64,000 bases of DNA from positions 206,426 to 270,425 of the forward strand of contig NZ_ACZV01000002.1 in assembly GCF_000176235.1 (NCBI RefSeq), given 5' to 3'. The position numbers were made by a program, and so were the translations under genes. Below, in pieces: positions 9,716-18,580 of this stretch (its first letter is position 1; each line of letters opens with the position of its first letter). Source of the stretch: Vibrio orientalis CIP 102891 = ATCC 33934 (GTDB lineage Bacteria > Pseudomonadota > Gammaproteobacteria > Enterobacterales > Vibrionaceae). The notes below the pieces were generated by a model, which made no database searches, had not been told where the DNA came from, and saw only the letters and a list, made by a program, of their open reading frames with translations.

Positions 9716-9967
9716 ATGAGTCATTCTGTATATCTAAAGCTAGCCACCGTCTTAGTAAAGGCCGATCTTAAACGTGAAGAACGTGAATGGAAACGAAAAC
9801 TGCGTCGTAGTGCCTACGATCTTCCATGGGAAAACGCTCGCTTACTTCGAGACATTGGCTTAGAACAAGATGGTCGTCCAATCGGTTTTTCTGAGCCTGA
9901 CAGCGTCAAAGCCGAACGCCGTATACGTCATCTTCGCCGTGTACTCAGTGCGCGAATACCAACGTAA
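9716..9967 (+). CDS. DUF1127-like small basic protein
   Basis: An 83-aa highly charged, Arg-rich protein. Residues about 38-57 (YDLPWENARLLRDIGLEQDG) match the short DUF1127 (YjiS-type) motif, in which a helix is followed by L-x-D-I-G-L. The ATG at 9716 is chosen because GGAGA lies at proper spacing before it; an upstream ATG at 9677 would add 13 residues without a ribosome-binding site. DUF1127 proteins in other bacteria bind RNA or affect phosphate and carbon metabolism, but the function here is unknown. Confidence 0.75.
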   Translation: MSHSVYLKLATVLVKADLKREEREWKRKLRRSAYDLPWENARLLRDIGLEQDGRPIGFSEPDSVKAERRIRHLRRVLSARIPT

Positions 9968-9973
9968 TCATAA

Positions 9974-9997
9974 GGGGCAGGTTGCTTCGCCTGCCCC
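9974..9997 (+). terminator. Hairpin after the DUF1127-like gene
   Basis: GGGGCAGG-TTGCTTCG-CCTGCCCC, an 8-bp GC-rich stem 6 bp past the stop. The T-tract is poor, so termination may be weak. Confidence 0.6.
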
Positions 9998-10030
9998 GAA
10001 TTCTGTTACTGCCTATGATTAGCTAGACAG

Positions 10031-11065
10031 TTATGGGCAAGGGTTGGAATAAGTCGTCCCAATCTCTTGAATCCCTTGAAGCAATTCATCCGTTAATACG
10101 ACATCTAAACTATCAATATTTGATTTCAGCTGTTCAAGGTTTGTCGCTCCGATAATATTGGATGCGACAAACGGCCTCTGATTGACAAATGCGAGCGCCA
10201 TTTGGGCAGGATTTAGACCATGCTCTCTTGCCAAGTCTACATAGGCTTGCGTCGCTTGAATGCCTTGCGGCGTAAAATAACGCACAAAGCGTTCAAACAG
10301 AGAACAGCGAGCGCTATCTGGACGAGAACCATTGAGGTATTTGCCACTCAAGCAGCCAAACGCAAGCGGTGAGTAGGCCAAAAGTTGGACCCCCTCATAG
10401 TGGCTGATTTCAGATAAACCGACTTCGAAGCTTCGGTTGAGCAAGTTGTATGGATTCTGAATCGAGACAACTCTTGGCAATTCGTGCTTCTCTGCCAAGC
10501 GCAATAAGGTCATCAAGCCCCACGGCGTCTCATTAGACACACCGATATAGCGAATTTTACCGGCTTTGATCAACTCAGCGAGCGCTTCCAGAGTTTCAAT
10601 TAAGGTGACTTCTTCTTGCGAGTCTGGATAAGGGTAATTGAGCTGGCCAAAACAGTTGGTTTGACGCTGCGGCCAATGCAATTGATATAAGTCGACGTAG
10701 TCGGTCTGTAAGCGTTTCAGGCTGTCATCAATAGCTAGGTGGATGTTTTTACGATCTAGACTCATGTTGTCACGGATATAAGGCACATTGCGTGGGCCTG
10801 CCACCTTTGTCGCTATCACCACTTTTTCACGCTTGCCTGATTTGGCGAGCCAATTACCGATATATTGCTCGGTCAAACCTTGTGTTTCTGCCTTTGGTGG
10901 GACTGGATACATTTCTGCGCTATCAATGAAATTGACTCCACGTTCTAGAGCGTAATCGAGCTGGCTAAACGCTTCTTGCTCTGTGTTCTGCTCACCAAAT
11001 GTCATTGTGCCAAGACAGATCTTACTTAGCTCAAGAGTCGAGTGAGGTAACTTGTTGTATTGCAT
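10031..11065 (-). CDS. tas: NADP(H)-dependent aldo-keto reductase, Tas family
   Basis: A 344-aa TIM-barrel aldo/keto reductase matching the E. coli Tas family. The N-terminus (LPHSTLELSKICLGTMTFGEQN) is the family signature. The catalytic tetrad can be traced: Asp in FIDSAEMYP, the Tyr of that motif, Lys in VVIATKVAG and His in YQLHWPQR. The C-terminal GATNLEQL segment binds NADP. The physiological substrate is unknown; Tas complements a tyrosine-auxotrophic strain in E. coli. It is a single gene, divergent from the small gene at 11193. Confidence 0.9.
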   Translation of the reverse strand: MQYNKLPHSTLELSKICLGTMTFGEQNTEQEAFSQLDYALERGVNFIDSAEMYPVPPKAETQGLTEQYIGNWLAKSGKREKVVIATKVAGPRNVPYIRDNMSLDRKNIHLAIDDSLKRLQTDYVDLYQLHWPQRQTNCFGQLNYPYPDSQEEVTLIETLEALAELIKAGKIRYIGVSNETPWGLMTLLRLAEKHELPRVVSIQNPYNLLNRSFEVGLSEISHYEGVQLLAYSPLAFGCLSGKYLNGSRPDSARCSLFERFVRYFTPQGIQATQAYVDLAREHGLNPAQMALAFVNQRPFVASNIIGATNLEQLKSNIDSLDVVLTDELLQGIQEIGTTYSNPCP

Positions 11066-11192
11066 CGATCTTCCTTGTTATGGCTTTGAAGTGATACCAC
11101 TATAGGTGATCTTTCAAAGGTTAGAAAAGGTATCAGATAACAAATTCGCAAAATTTGATAAGTTGGCTAATACTGTTTTATGGAGGTGAATT

Positions 11193-11504
11193 ATGCAAAA
11201 AAGTCAGTTAGATAGATGGATCCATGGGCACCACAAGGACAGCTATCAGCCACCTAAGGTATTTGTGATTGGTTGTTCTGATTTATCTCAGTATTTACTC
11301 GCCGTGGAATACAAACACAAGCTTGAGCCGATTAAAGTGGATGATGAGCCAATCCACTATGATTCGTTGGAGCTGGTGAAAGAAGAACTATTGCGGTTAG
11401 GAGTCGAAAGAGCCTATCTACGCCTACATAACGCCTATGACGAATTTGGCGTCGGAGATGGGCCGTTATATCACGATGTAGAGTTGTCTCTGACGACACA
11501 CTAA
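11193..11504 (+). CDS. Small conserved protein, DUF6482-like
   Basis: A 103-aa acidic, soluble protein with no signal peptide or membrane segment. The pattern [11 protein letters not shown] ... [11 protein letters not shown] resembles what I recall of DUF6482 (S-x-D-x-x-x-Y ... L-x-x-x-x-AYDE). It starts at ATG 11193 behind a good GGAGGTG. Its stop overlaps the mutH stop by 4 bp in convergent orientation. No function is known to me. Confidence 0.7.
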   Translation: MQKSQLDRWIHGHHKDSYQPPKVFVIGCSDLSQYLLAVEYKHKLEPIKVDDEPIHYDSLELVKEELLRLGVERAYLRLHNAYDEFGVGDGPLYHDVELSLTTH

Positions 11505-12166
11505 ACATAGTGCTGTTCAAGAATACGAGCAGTAAATTGCGTTCTAAGGTAAAACCCTCTTGGTAGGGTTTTTATCGGTTTGCCACTTGCGCCGTACGCT
11601 TCAGTTAGCACTCGGCTATTGGCTGCTTTAGGACGTAACTGAAGCATTTCACCATGTCGGGCGTTGATCTGCTCGACACGACCAAGCACGATCATCTCCA
11701 TCAACTCTTCCCAGTCGGTTTTCAACTGCAGTTCTTCTTCTTCACTTGGTGACCAAATTAACGGTGAGCCGACGCGTCGTTCAGCTAAGGGGATTTCACG
11801 TTCCCCTTCGACAGGTACCCATAAGACACGAGACAGTTTATTTCTAACATGGCTAGTTTCCCAGGTCAGTCCGTGAACACCGACTAAAGGGGCAACACAG
11901 ACAAAGGTGGTTTCTAGCGGTTTTCCTGAATAGCTAATTGGGATGGTTTTTAGCTCGATTCCAAGTTGTTCGAAGTCTTGTGTTGGTTTACTTCCTGCCG
12001 TTGCACCTAAATGCCATTCAAGTAATTGACCAACCCAGCCTTTATCGCGGCGAAGATCCGGTGGAACCTCGATCTTTGCTTCATCAGCGAGTTCTTGAAA
12101 ACTGACGCCTGCAATATTACTCGCACGTTCAAGCAGTTCTTGTTCTGACTGGGGTTCTGATTTCAT
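11501..12166 (-). CDS. mutH: DNA mismatch repair endonuclease MutH
   Basis: A 221-aa homologue of MutH, which nicks the unmethylated strand at hemimethylated GATC after MutS/MutL recognise a mismatch. The catalytic D-x6-E-x-K is present as Asp64, Glu71 and Lys73 in [11 protein letters not shown]. Presence of MutH implies Dam methylation in this organism. It is followed in convergent orientation by the small gene at 11193, and its upstream DNA is the DnaA-box-rich region described separately. Confidence 0.95.
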   Translation of the reverse strand: MKSEPQSEQELLERASNIAGVSFQELADEAKIEVPPDLRRDKGWVGQLLEWHLGATAGSKPTQDFEQLGIELKTIPISYSGKPLETTFVCVAPLVGVHGLTWETSHVRNKLSRVLWVPVEGEREIPLAERRVGSPLIWSPSEEEELQLKTDWEELMEMIVLGRVEQINARHGEMLQLRPKAANSRVLTEAYGASGKPIKTLPRGFYLRTQFTARILEQHYV

Positions 12167-12787
12167 GTAGCGTCGATCTATCTATGAAGAGGAGGGCTAT
12201 TGTAGCGGAATCTAGCTAAATTTCGAATGCACTAAGATTGATCGTTATGTGCAAAAGATCATCACTTAACGGGTTATCCACAGGCTTGGCATTAAAATAG
12301 TCTATATTTGTTAGTTATGTATAAATTAACAGTGTTTTTATGGTGACAAAATGCTTGTATTTTCAAGTTATTACTCAGTTCGTTATTGGTAAGTGTGGAT
12401 AAATGCAGTGTTGATTGATCTTTAACCGATCTGAGTTACGGTCGTCTTTTTTAGGCCTTAAGTGTTTTATAAGGTGTTCGGTTTTCTGTAATTGCATGTT
12501 TTAAAAGATATAATTGTTTTTAGTTGATGGTTGTAAATCCATCACCCCTCAGGTGCGTCTGTTTATTGATCACTTTCTCATTGATTCTTCACATAGTTAT
12601 ACACAGAAAAGGTGAATAAATGTGGGCTATGTCTCACATGTGTGTGAGTAACCTCTTATTTGATTAAAAGTTATTCATTATTTAAGAGGAAGGTAATATT
12701 TTTTGTGTGAGTCACACTAGTAAGTTTGCTCCTACTGGGGATATGTGGAAAAATCACTGTAATTAAGAATTTATTTGAGGTTGGCCA
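12167..12787. other. DnaA-box- and GATC-rich intergenic region between mutH and rppH (candidate DARS2-like locus)
   Basis: There are 621 bp of AT-rich DNA with no credible ORF. Three perfect DnaA boxes (TTATNCACA) are visible: 12274-12282 (+), 12394-12402 (-) and 12597-12605 (+). One-mismatch boxes lie near 12651 (-) and at 12744-12752 (-). I count six GATC sites (12175, 12240, 12257, 12417, 12428, 12568). There are also inverted repeats CCTCTTA...TAAGAGG (about 12652-12690) and GTGTGA-G-TCACAC near 12705. E. coli DARS2, a DnaA-reactivating site, also lies next to mutH. The compact three-box DARS core is not obvious here. Confidence 0.5.
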
Positions 12788-13306
12788 GTGATAGATGGCG
12801 ATGGTTACCGCTTAAATGTGGGAATTGTAATCTGTAACAGCCATGGTCAGGTCTTCTGGGCTAAACGATACGGACAACACTCTTGGCAATTCCCACAAGG
12901 TGGAATTGATGAAGGTGAAACCCCTGAACAAGCAATGTACAGGGAGTTATATGAAGAGGTTGGTCTTACTAAGAAAGATGTCAAAATCGTTGCGACAAGT
13001 CGTCATTGGTTAAGGTATAAACTACCAAAACGACTGGTACGCTGGGATTCGAAACCTGTTTGTATCGGCCAAAAACAGAAATGGTTTCTACTGCGCTTGG
13101 ATTGTGACGAGTCACAGATCAATATGCAGCGAGGTAGTTCCCCTGAATTTGATGGTTGGCGTTGGGTAAGTTATTGGTACCCAGTGCGACAAGTGGTCTC
13201 TTTTAAGCGAGATGTATATCGACGCGCAATGAAAGAGTTTGCATCAATGGCGATGCCATTTAAAGAACGCAGAGTCAAAGGTAAACGTAAACACCGAAGA
13301 GGATAG
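12788..13306 (+). CDS. rppH: RNA pyrophosphohydrolase RppH
   Basis: A 172-aa Nudix hydrolase that removes pyrophosphate from 5'-triphosphate mRNA ends, starting RNase E-dependent decay. The Nudix box is complete: [17 protein letters not shown] followed by YEEVG. The start is GTG 12788, with GAGG eight bases upstream; the first residues ([14 protein letters not shown]) align with E. coli RppH. ptsP begins 2 bp after its stop, the same pair order as in E. coli. Confidence 0.96.
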   Translation: MIDGDGYRLNVGIVICNSHGQVFWAKRYGQHSWQFPQGGIDEGETPEQAMYRELYEEVGLTKKDVKIVATSRHWLRYKLPKRLVRWDSKPVCIGQKQKWFLLRLDCDESQINMQRGSSPEFDGWRWVSYWYPVRQVVSFKRDVYRRAMKEFASMAMPFKERRVKGKRKHRRG

Positions 13307-13308
13307 AC

Positions 13309-15555
13309 ATGCTTTCTCAGCTAAGGGAAATAGTTGAACAAGTATCTAAAGTGGATGAGGTTCATCAGGCTTTAGATATTCTAGTAAAGCAAACATGCAG
13401 TGCTATGAACACTGAGTGTTGTACTGTCTATCTTGCCAATGAAGAAATGCAGCGCTTAGAGTTAATGGCGACTCAGGGGCTGCGTTTCAAAGGTGACAAG
13501 ATTCATATTCGTTTCAGTGAAGGTTTGGTTGGTTTAGTTAAACGTAGTGCTGAACCTTTGAATCTCGCTGAGGCGTCTAAGCACCCCAAATTTAAATACT
13601 TCTCAGAGCTAGGTGAAGAGATTTACCAAAGCTTTCTCGGTACGCCGATTATTTACCGCAAGCAGGTGCTTGGGGTATTGGTAGTACAGCAAAAATCACC
13701 GCGCTTGTTCAATGAAATGGAAGAGTCCTTTTTGGTGACTCTTGCTGCCCAGTTGGCGGTTATCATCGCTCATGCACAGACCCAAGGTCATTGGCGCTTA
13801 GAGAAAAAACAACAAGCGATCCGTGGTGTACCAGCTTCGTCTGGAGTCGCAATTGGTGAGCTGTGGTGGGATGATACTCAGCCGGAGCTCTCAAATGTCT
13901 ATCCCGCTTCCACGCTTGATGTCGAACGTGAACAAGAGTGGTTACTGCTGGCTATAGAAGAGGCGTTGGGCGACTTTCGTCGCATGCGTAAAAAACTAGA
14001 CAGTGAAATCAATAAAGATGCACTGGCTATTTTTGACCTTTTTACCCACCTACTAAATGACCCGATGCTGCGCAAAGACTTAAAAGCGCAGATTCAAAAA
14101 GGGGATCGTGCCGACTGGGCGCTTCGTCAAGTTGTTGAGTCTTACTCTAATCGTTTTGCTCGTATGTCGGATGTTTACTTACGTGAACGTGCTCAAGACA
14201 TTCGTGAACTGGGCCAGCGCTTATTATTCTTTTTGCACAATACCGCACAAGATCGTCAGGTTATTGAAAAGCCAGTGATTTTGGTGGTTAGAGAGCTAAC
14301 GGCAAGCTTGCTCGCTTCGGTGCCCAAAGAGAAACTGCTCGCGGTCATTTCGCTCGATGGCGCAGCCAATTCCCATGCAGCAATCTTATCTCGAGCGCTG
14401 GGGATCCCTGCCGTGATGGGCGCTAACCTTAATCCCAAAGTGATTAAGGGAAAATTAGGCGTGGTCGATGGCTACAGCGGTAAGATCCTAATTTCGCCAA
14501 ACAAGCAGCTGTTGCGTGAGTATCGTTCACTGGCTAACCAAGAACGCGAGTTAGCCAATAAGGTTAATCAACGTATCGAAGAGCCTGCTTTTACCAAAGA
14601 TGGTGAACGTATTGAAGTGATGCTCAATGCGGGCTTGAGTGCTGATGCCAATATCGCCATCAACCAAGGGGTAGATGGGGTCGGACTGTATCGAACTGAA
14701 ATATCTTTCCTACTTCAGCATCGTTTTCCATCCGAAGAAGAGCAGACTCAGCAATATCAAGCAGTGATGAACAGCTACCCTGACAAACGCGTAGTGATGC
14801 GTACTCTTGATGTTGGTGGTGATAAGGCACTGCCATACCTGCCAATCGAAGAAGACAACCCTTTTTTGGGATGGCGTGGGATTCGTTTTACTTTGGATCA
14901 TCCCGATATCTTTTTAATGCAGATTCGCGCCATGATGCGAGCTAGTTCGATTCATCAGAACTTAAGTATCTTATTGCCTATGGTTTCTGGTGCTCAAGAA
15001 CTTGATGATGCAATCGAGTTGATAGAGCGTGCTTATGATGAAGTTTCAGAGCTCGATGAACGTATTCGTATGCCTGAAATTGGTGTGATGATTGAAGTGC
15101 CATCAATGATTTACTTGCTGCCCTTGATTGCGAGTAAAGTGGATTTTGTTTCCATTGGTACCAACGACTTAACCCAGTATCTATTGGCTGTCGATCGCAA
15201 CAATGCGCGAGTTGCAGATGTTTACGACTCAATGCACCCTTCCGTAATTATGGCATTAAGTCATATTCATAAAAGCTGTCAGCAACTGAAGTTACCGGTT
15301 TGTATTTGTGGAGAATTAGCCGGTGACCCTATTGGAGCTTTGCTAATGGTTGGCTTAGGCTATCGCAGCTTGAGTATGAACACCTCTAACGTGGCCAAAG
15401 TGAAGTATCTGCTGCGCCATACTGACGTAAGCGAACTTGAAGCGCTTGCTGACAAAGCGCTGATACAGCCTTATGGTCATGACATATATACTATGATGCA
15501 GGCATTTTTCGAAGATAAAGGTTTTGCTGGCTTTATCCGTGCTGGTAATAAGTAA
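13309..15555 (+). CDS. ptsP: PtsP, Enzyme I-Ntr of the nitrogen PTS
   Basis: A 748-aa protein, the same length as E. coli PtsP. It takes phosphate from PEP and passes it to NPr in the nitrogen phosphotransferase system. An N-terminal GAF domain (about 1-160) senses metabolites such as glutamine, followed by the Enzyme I N-domain with the phospho-accepting His356 in NSHAAILSR. The C-terminal PEP-binding barrel has GGDKALPYLP and the CGELAGD cysteine motif. It sits in a rppH-ptsP-permease-lgt-thyA run with gaps of 2-56 bp, most likely one transcript. Confidence 0.95.
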   Translation: MLSQLREIVEQVSKVDEVHQALDILVKQTCSAMNTECCTVYLANEEMQRLELMATQGLRFKGDKIHIRFSEGLVGLVKRSAEPLNLAEASKHPKFKYFSELGEEIYQSFLGTPIIYRKQVLGVLVVQQKSPRLFNEMEESFLVTLAAQLAVIIAHAQTQGHWRLEKKQQAIRGVPASSGVAIGELWWDDTQPELSNVYPASTLDVEREQEWLLLAIEEALGDFRRMRKKLDSEINKDALAIFDLFTHLLNDPMLRKDLKAQIQKGDRADWALRQVVESYSNRFARMSDVYLRERAQDIRELGQRLLFFLHNTAQDRQVIEKPVILVVRELTASLLASVPKEKLLAVISLDGAANSHAAILSRALGIPAVMGANLNPKVIKGKLGVVDGYSGKILISPNKQLLREYRSLANQERELANKVNQRIEEPAFTKDGERIEVMLNAGLSADANIAINQGVDGVGLYRTEISFLLQHRFPSEEEQTQQYQAVMNSYPDKRVVMRTLDVGGDKALPYLPIEEDNPFLGWRGIRFTLDHPDIFLMQIRAMMRASSIHQNLSILLPMVSGAQELDDAIELIERAYDEVSELDERIRMPEIGVMIEVPSMIYLLPLIASKVDFVSIGTNDLTQYLLAVDRNNARVADVYDSMHPSVIMALSHIHKSCQQLKLPVCICGELAGDPIGALLMVGLGYRSLSMNTSNVAKVKYLLRHTDVSELEALADKALIQPYGHDIYTMMQAFFEDKGFAGFIRAGNK

Positions 15556-15557
15556 GG

Positions 15558-16355
15558 TTGTTTGTGTTAATTGAATTACTTCTCGCGTTTATGCTGCTTG
15601 GTGCAATTGTCGGTGTGATGGCAGGGCTATTGGGCATTGGTGGCGGTTTGATCGTTGTCCCTGCACTACTATTTCTGCTACCTATGGCAGGTGTTGATCC
15701 TGATATTAGTATGCACATTGCGTTAGCGACTTCTCTGGCGACTATCATTGCAACATCCGGTTCATCTGCTTTGAATCACTTCAAGCTAGGCAATGTGGAT
15801 ATGTTTGTGGTGAAGTGGTTAATGCCAGGCGTGGTGGTTGGTGGCTTCCTAGGCGCTAAAGTAGCTGAATGGATACCCTCTCAATACCTACCTAAGGTCT
15901 TTGGCGTGATTGTCTTCTGTCTCGCGGTACAAATGCTGTTCTCACTTAAAGGCAAGGCAGCTAAAACTATGCCTAGTAATGCAGTCACTATGGGTATTGG
16001 CACTGGAATAGGGATGATCTCTAGCCTAGCGGGTATCGGTGGAGGCTCTTTGTCGGTGCCTTTTCTTAATCGCCATGGTATTGATATGCGCAAAGCCGTC
16101 GGTTCTTCGTCTGTCTGTGGTTGTATGATTGCGATATCAGGCATGCTAGGGTTTATTATGCATGGTTATAAGGTCGAGTCTTTGCCTGAATACAGCATAG
16201 GTTATGTGTACCTTCCTGCGCTTATCGCCATTGCTTCGACGTCTATGTTGATGACTCGAACTGGGGCCAAGTTAGCGACATCGTTACCAACCCCAACTTT
16301 GAAAAAAATATTTGCACTGTTTTTAATGTGTGTTGCTGGAACTATGTTGCTGTAA
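15558..16355 (+). CDS. TauE/SafE family membrane permease
   Basis: A 265-aa polytopic membrane protein (about 8 segments) of the TauE/SafE (former UPF0721) family of putative sulfite/organosulfonate exporters. The two repeated glycine signatures are GLLGIGGGLIVVP (about 23-35) and SLAGIGGGSLSVPF (about 155-168). The start is TTG 15558 with AAGG just upstream; GTG 15564 is an alternative. Position between ptsP and lgt is common in gammaproteobacteria. The substrate is unknown. Confidence 0.88.
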   Translation: MFVLIELLLAFMLLGAIVGVMAGLLGIGGGLIVVPALLFLLPMAGVDPDISMHIALATSLATIIATSGSSALNHFKLGNVDMFVVKWLMPGVVVGGFLGAKVAEWIPSQYLPKVFGVIVFCLAVQMLFSLKGKAAKTMPSNAVTMGIGTGIGMISSLAGIGGGSLSVPFLNRHGIDMRKAVGSSSVCGCMIAISGMLGFIMHGYKVESLPEYSIGYVYLPALIAIASTSMLMTRTGAKLATSLPTPTLKKIFALFLMCVAGTMLL

Positions 16356-16411
16356 GGCACTCTCATCTATACGCTTCATGATTATCTAAACTTAATAAGA
16401 GTAAAAATCCT

Positions 16412-17233
16412 ATGTCTCAGGGATACCTTTCCTTTCCTAATATAGATCCAGTATTGGTCTCTATTGGCCCTCTTTCTATTCGTTGGTACGGCTTAATGTA
16501 CCTAGTGGGTTTCGCTTTCGCTCTTTGGTTGGCAAACCGACGCGCAGATCAGCCAGATAGTGGTTGGACAAGAGAACAAGTTTCAGACTTACTCTTTGCT
16601 GGCTTCCTAGGCGTAGTGATTGGTGGACGAGTTGGCTACGTGCTGTTCTACAACTTTGAACTGTTCCTACAAGATCCAATCTACCTATTTAAAGTCTGGA
16701 CTGGTGGGATGTCATTCCATGGCGGATTGCTGGGTGTGATTACGGCAATGTTCTGGTATGCGCACAAAAATGGCCGTACATTCTTTGGTGTCGCTGACTT
16801 TATTGCGCCGTTGGTGCCGTTTGGTTTAGGTATGGGCCGTCTAGGTAACTTTATGAACAGTGAGCTTTGGGGACGTGTAACAGACGTGCCTTGGGCATTT
16901 GTGTTCCCTAATGGTGGGCCGCTACCGCGCCATCCATCACAACTGTATGAGATGTTCTTAGAAGGGATTGTGCTGTTCTTTATCTTGAACTGGTTTATTA
17001 AGAAGCCTCGTCCTCTTGGTTCTGTATCAGGGCTATTCTTAGCGGGTTATGGTACATTCCGTTTCCTAGTAGAATATGTACGGGAACCTGATGCACATTT
17101 AGGTCTGTTTGGTGGATTTATCTCTATGGGGCAAATTCTATCACTACCTATGGTGATCATTGGTATTCTGATGATGGTTTGGGCGTACAAGCGCGGCCAT
17201 TACAAAGATGAGTTACCACAACAAACGAAGTAA
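16412..17233 (+). CDS. lgt: Prolipoprotein diacylglyceryl transferase
   Basis: A 273-aa inner-membrane enzyme that transfers diacylglycerol from phosphatidylglycerol to the lipobox Cys of prolipoproteins, the first step before LspA (also in this window). The essential His103 lies in MSFHGGLLG, and the Lgt signature [18 protein letters not shown] follows. Seven membrane segments are predicted. thyA begins 9 bp downstream, the conserved lgt-thyA pair. Confidence 0.96.
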   Translation: MSQGYLSFPNIDPVLVSIGPLSIRWYGLMYLVGFAFALWLANRRADQPDSGWTREQVSDLLFAGFLGVVIGGRVGYVLFYNFELFLQDPIYLFKVWTGGMSFHGGLLGVITAMFWYAHKNGRTFFGVADFIAPLVPFGLGMGRLGNFMNSELWGRVTDVPWAFVFPNGGPLPRHPSQLYEMFLEGIVLFFILNWFIKKPRPLGSVSGLFLAGYGTFRFLVEYVREPDAHLGLFGGFISMGQILSLPMVIIGILMMVWAYKRGHYKDELPQQTK

Positions 17234-17242
17234 GGAATTGGT

Positions 17243-18094
17243 GTGAAGCAGTATTTAGATCTCTGTCAGCGTATCGTTGACCAAGGTGAATGGGTAGAAA
17301 ACGAACGTACAGGCAAACGCTGCCTAACCGTGATCAATGCCGATCTAACTTACGATGTTGCCAACAATCAATTTCCCTTGGTGACAACCCGTAAGAGCTT
17401 CTGGAAAGCAGCGGTTGCAGAATTACTTGGTTATATTCGCGGTTACGACAATGCTGATGATTTTCGCAAATTAGGTACTAAAACTTGGGATGCGAATGCC
17501 AACCTGAATGAAGCATGGTTGAACAACCCTTATCGTAAAGGCGAAGACGATATGGGCCGAGTATACGGTGTTCAAGGTCGCGCTTGGGCTAAGCCGGATG
17601 GTGGTCATATCGATCAACTGCGTAAGATTGTTGATGATCTGACTCGTGGCGTTGATGACCGTGGTGAAATTCTGAATTTCTATAACCCAGGTGAGTTCCA
17701 CATGGGGTGTTTACGCCCTTGTATGTACAGCCACCACTTCTCGTTATTAGGGGACACGCTGTACTTAAACAGTACTCAGCGCTCATGTGACGTTCCATTA
17801 GGCCTTAACTTCAATATGGTTCAGGTTTATGTGTTCCTCGCTATTATGGCGCAGATTACGGGTAAGAAAGCGGGTCAGGCATACCACAAGATAGTGAATG
17901 CTCACATCTATGAAGATCAGCTAGAGCTAATGCGTGATGTGCAGCTTAAGCGTGAACCCCTTAAGGCTGCGACTTTCCATATCAACCCTGAGATTAAGTC
18001 GCTTGAAGATTTAGAAACTTGGGTAACACTGGATGACTTCTGGGTAGAAGGTTACGAGCACCACGAAGCGATTAAGTATCCGTTTTCGGTGTAG
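17243..18094 (+). CDS. thyA: Thymidylate synthase
   Basis: A 283-aa enzyme making dTMP from dUMP with methylene-tetrahydrofolate. The catalytic Cys160 lies in [10 protein letters not shown] and the dUMP phosphate-binding segment [11 protein letters not shown] at 177-187. It is about 20 residues longer than E. coli ThyA (264 aa), and the sequence after the catalytic Cys differs from the E. coli HAFFQF motif, as in other Vibrio. The start is GTG 17243 behind AAGGAA. Confidence 0.95.
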   Translation: MKQYLDLCQRIVDQGEWVENERTGKRCLTVINADLTYDVANNQFPLVTTRKSFWKAAVAELLGYIRGYDNADDFRKLGTKTWDANANLNEAWLNNPYRKGEDDMGRVYGVQGRAWAKPDGGHIDQLRKIVDDLTRGVDDRGEILNFYNPGEFHMGCLRPCMYSHHFSLLGDTLYLNSTQRSCDVPLGLNFNMVQVYVFLAIMAQITGKKAGQAYHKIVNAHIYEDQLELMRDVQLKREPLKAATFHINPEIKSLEDLETWVTLDDFWVEGYEHHEAIKYPFSV

Positions 18095-18113
18095 TGATTA
18101 AAGTCGTTGATTG

Positions 18114-18136
18114 AGCCGTCCAATTGGGCGGCTTTT
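18114..18136 (+). terminator. Terminator after thyA
   Basis: AGCCGTCC-AATT-GGGCGGCT hairpin followed by T6. Confidence 0.88.
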
Positions 18137-18190
18137 TTGTGTCTGCAGGAAAGGGCTGCACCCTGATTGAGGTTAGTAACACCATATTGG

Positions 18191-18496
18191 GTCATTCTAT
18201 AGCGTGATGAAGGAGTGAGTGGGAATCTCTCAAGGGTTTCAACTTGCTTATAAGAGATCCCCAACTCGTTCGTGCCTCACTCTTGAGGATGACATTGCTT
18301 TTTATGGTTTGATATATGGACGGTCATTTCATAGAAAGATGAAGGAGCGAGTGGAAATCTCTCAAGGTTTTCAACTTGCTATAAGAGATCCCCAAATTGT
18401 TTGTGCCTCACACTTGAGGATGACATTGCTTTTTTATGGTTTGATATATAGACGGTCATTCCATAGAGAGACGAAGGAGCGAGTAGGGAATCTCTA
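18191..18496. repeat. Second palindromic-repeat array (2.3 units, 132-bp period)
   Basis: Left arms begin at 18191, 18323 and 18455, so the period is 132 bp; the order is left-right-left-right-left arm. The arms (GTCATTC...GAATCTCT and GAGATCCCCAACTCG...GAGGATGAC) match those of the 1-1020 array. The loop (about TCAAGGGTTTCAACTTGC) and spacer (ATTGCTTTTTATGG...) are unrelated to that array's. It lies between the convergent ends of thyA and nptA. Confidence 0.92.
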
Positions 18497-18525
18497 TTAG
18501 TTTTCGGCTCTCTTTCGTCCAAACA

Positions 18526-18556
18526 CAAAAAAGCCCGCTACCTAAGTAGCGGGCCT
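18526..18556 (-). terminator. Terminator of nptA
   Basis: GCCCGCTAC (18533-18541) pairs with GTAGCGGGC (18546-18554), flanked on the left by an A-run that is a T-tract on the minus strand. Confidence 0.9.
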
Positions 18557-18580
18557 TCAAATAAGCGATGGTCTTTGGTA

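Noticed and set aside
12167..12787. crtS-like site controlling chromosome 2 replication
   Set aside because: The V. cholerae crtS is elsewhere on chromosome 1 as I recall, and the signals here are DnaA boxes and GATC, not RctB sites.
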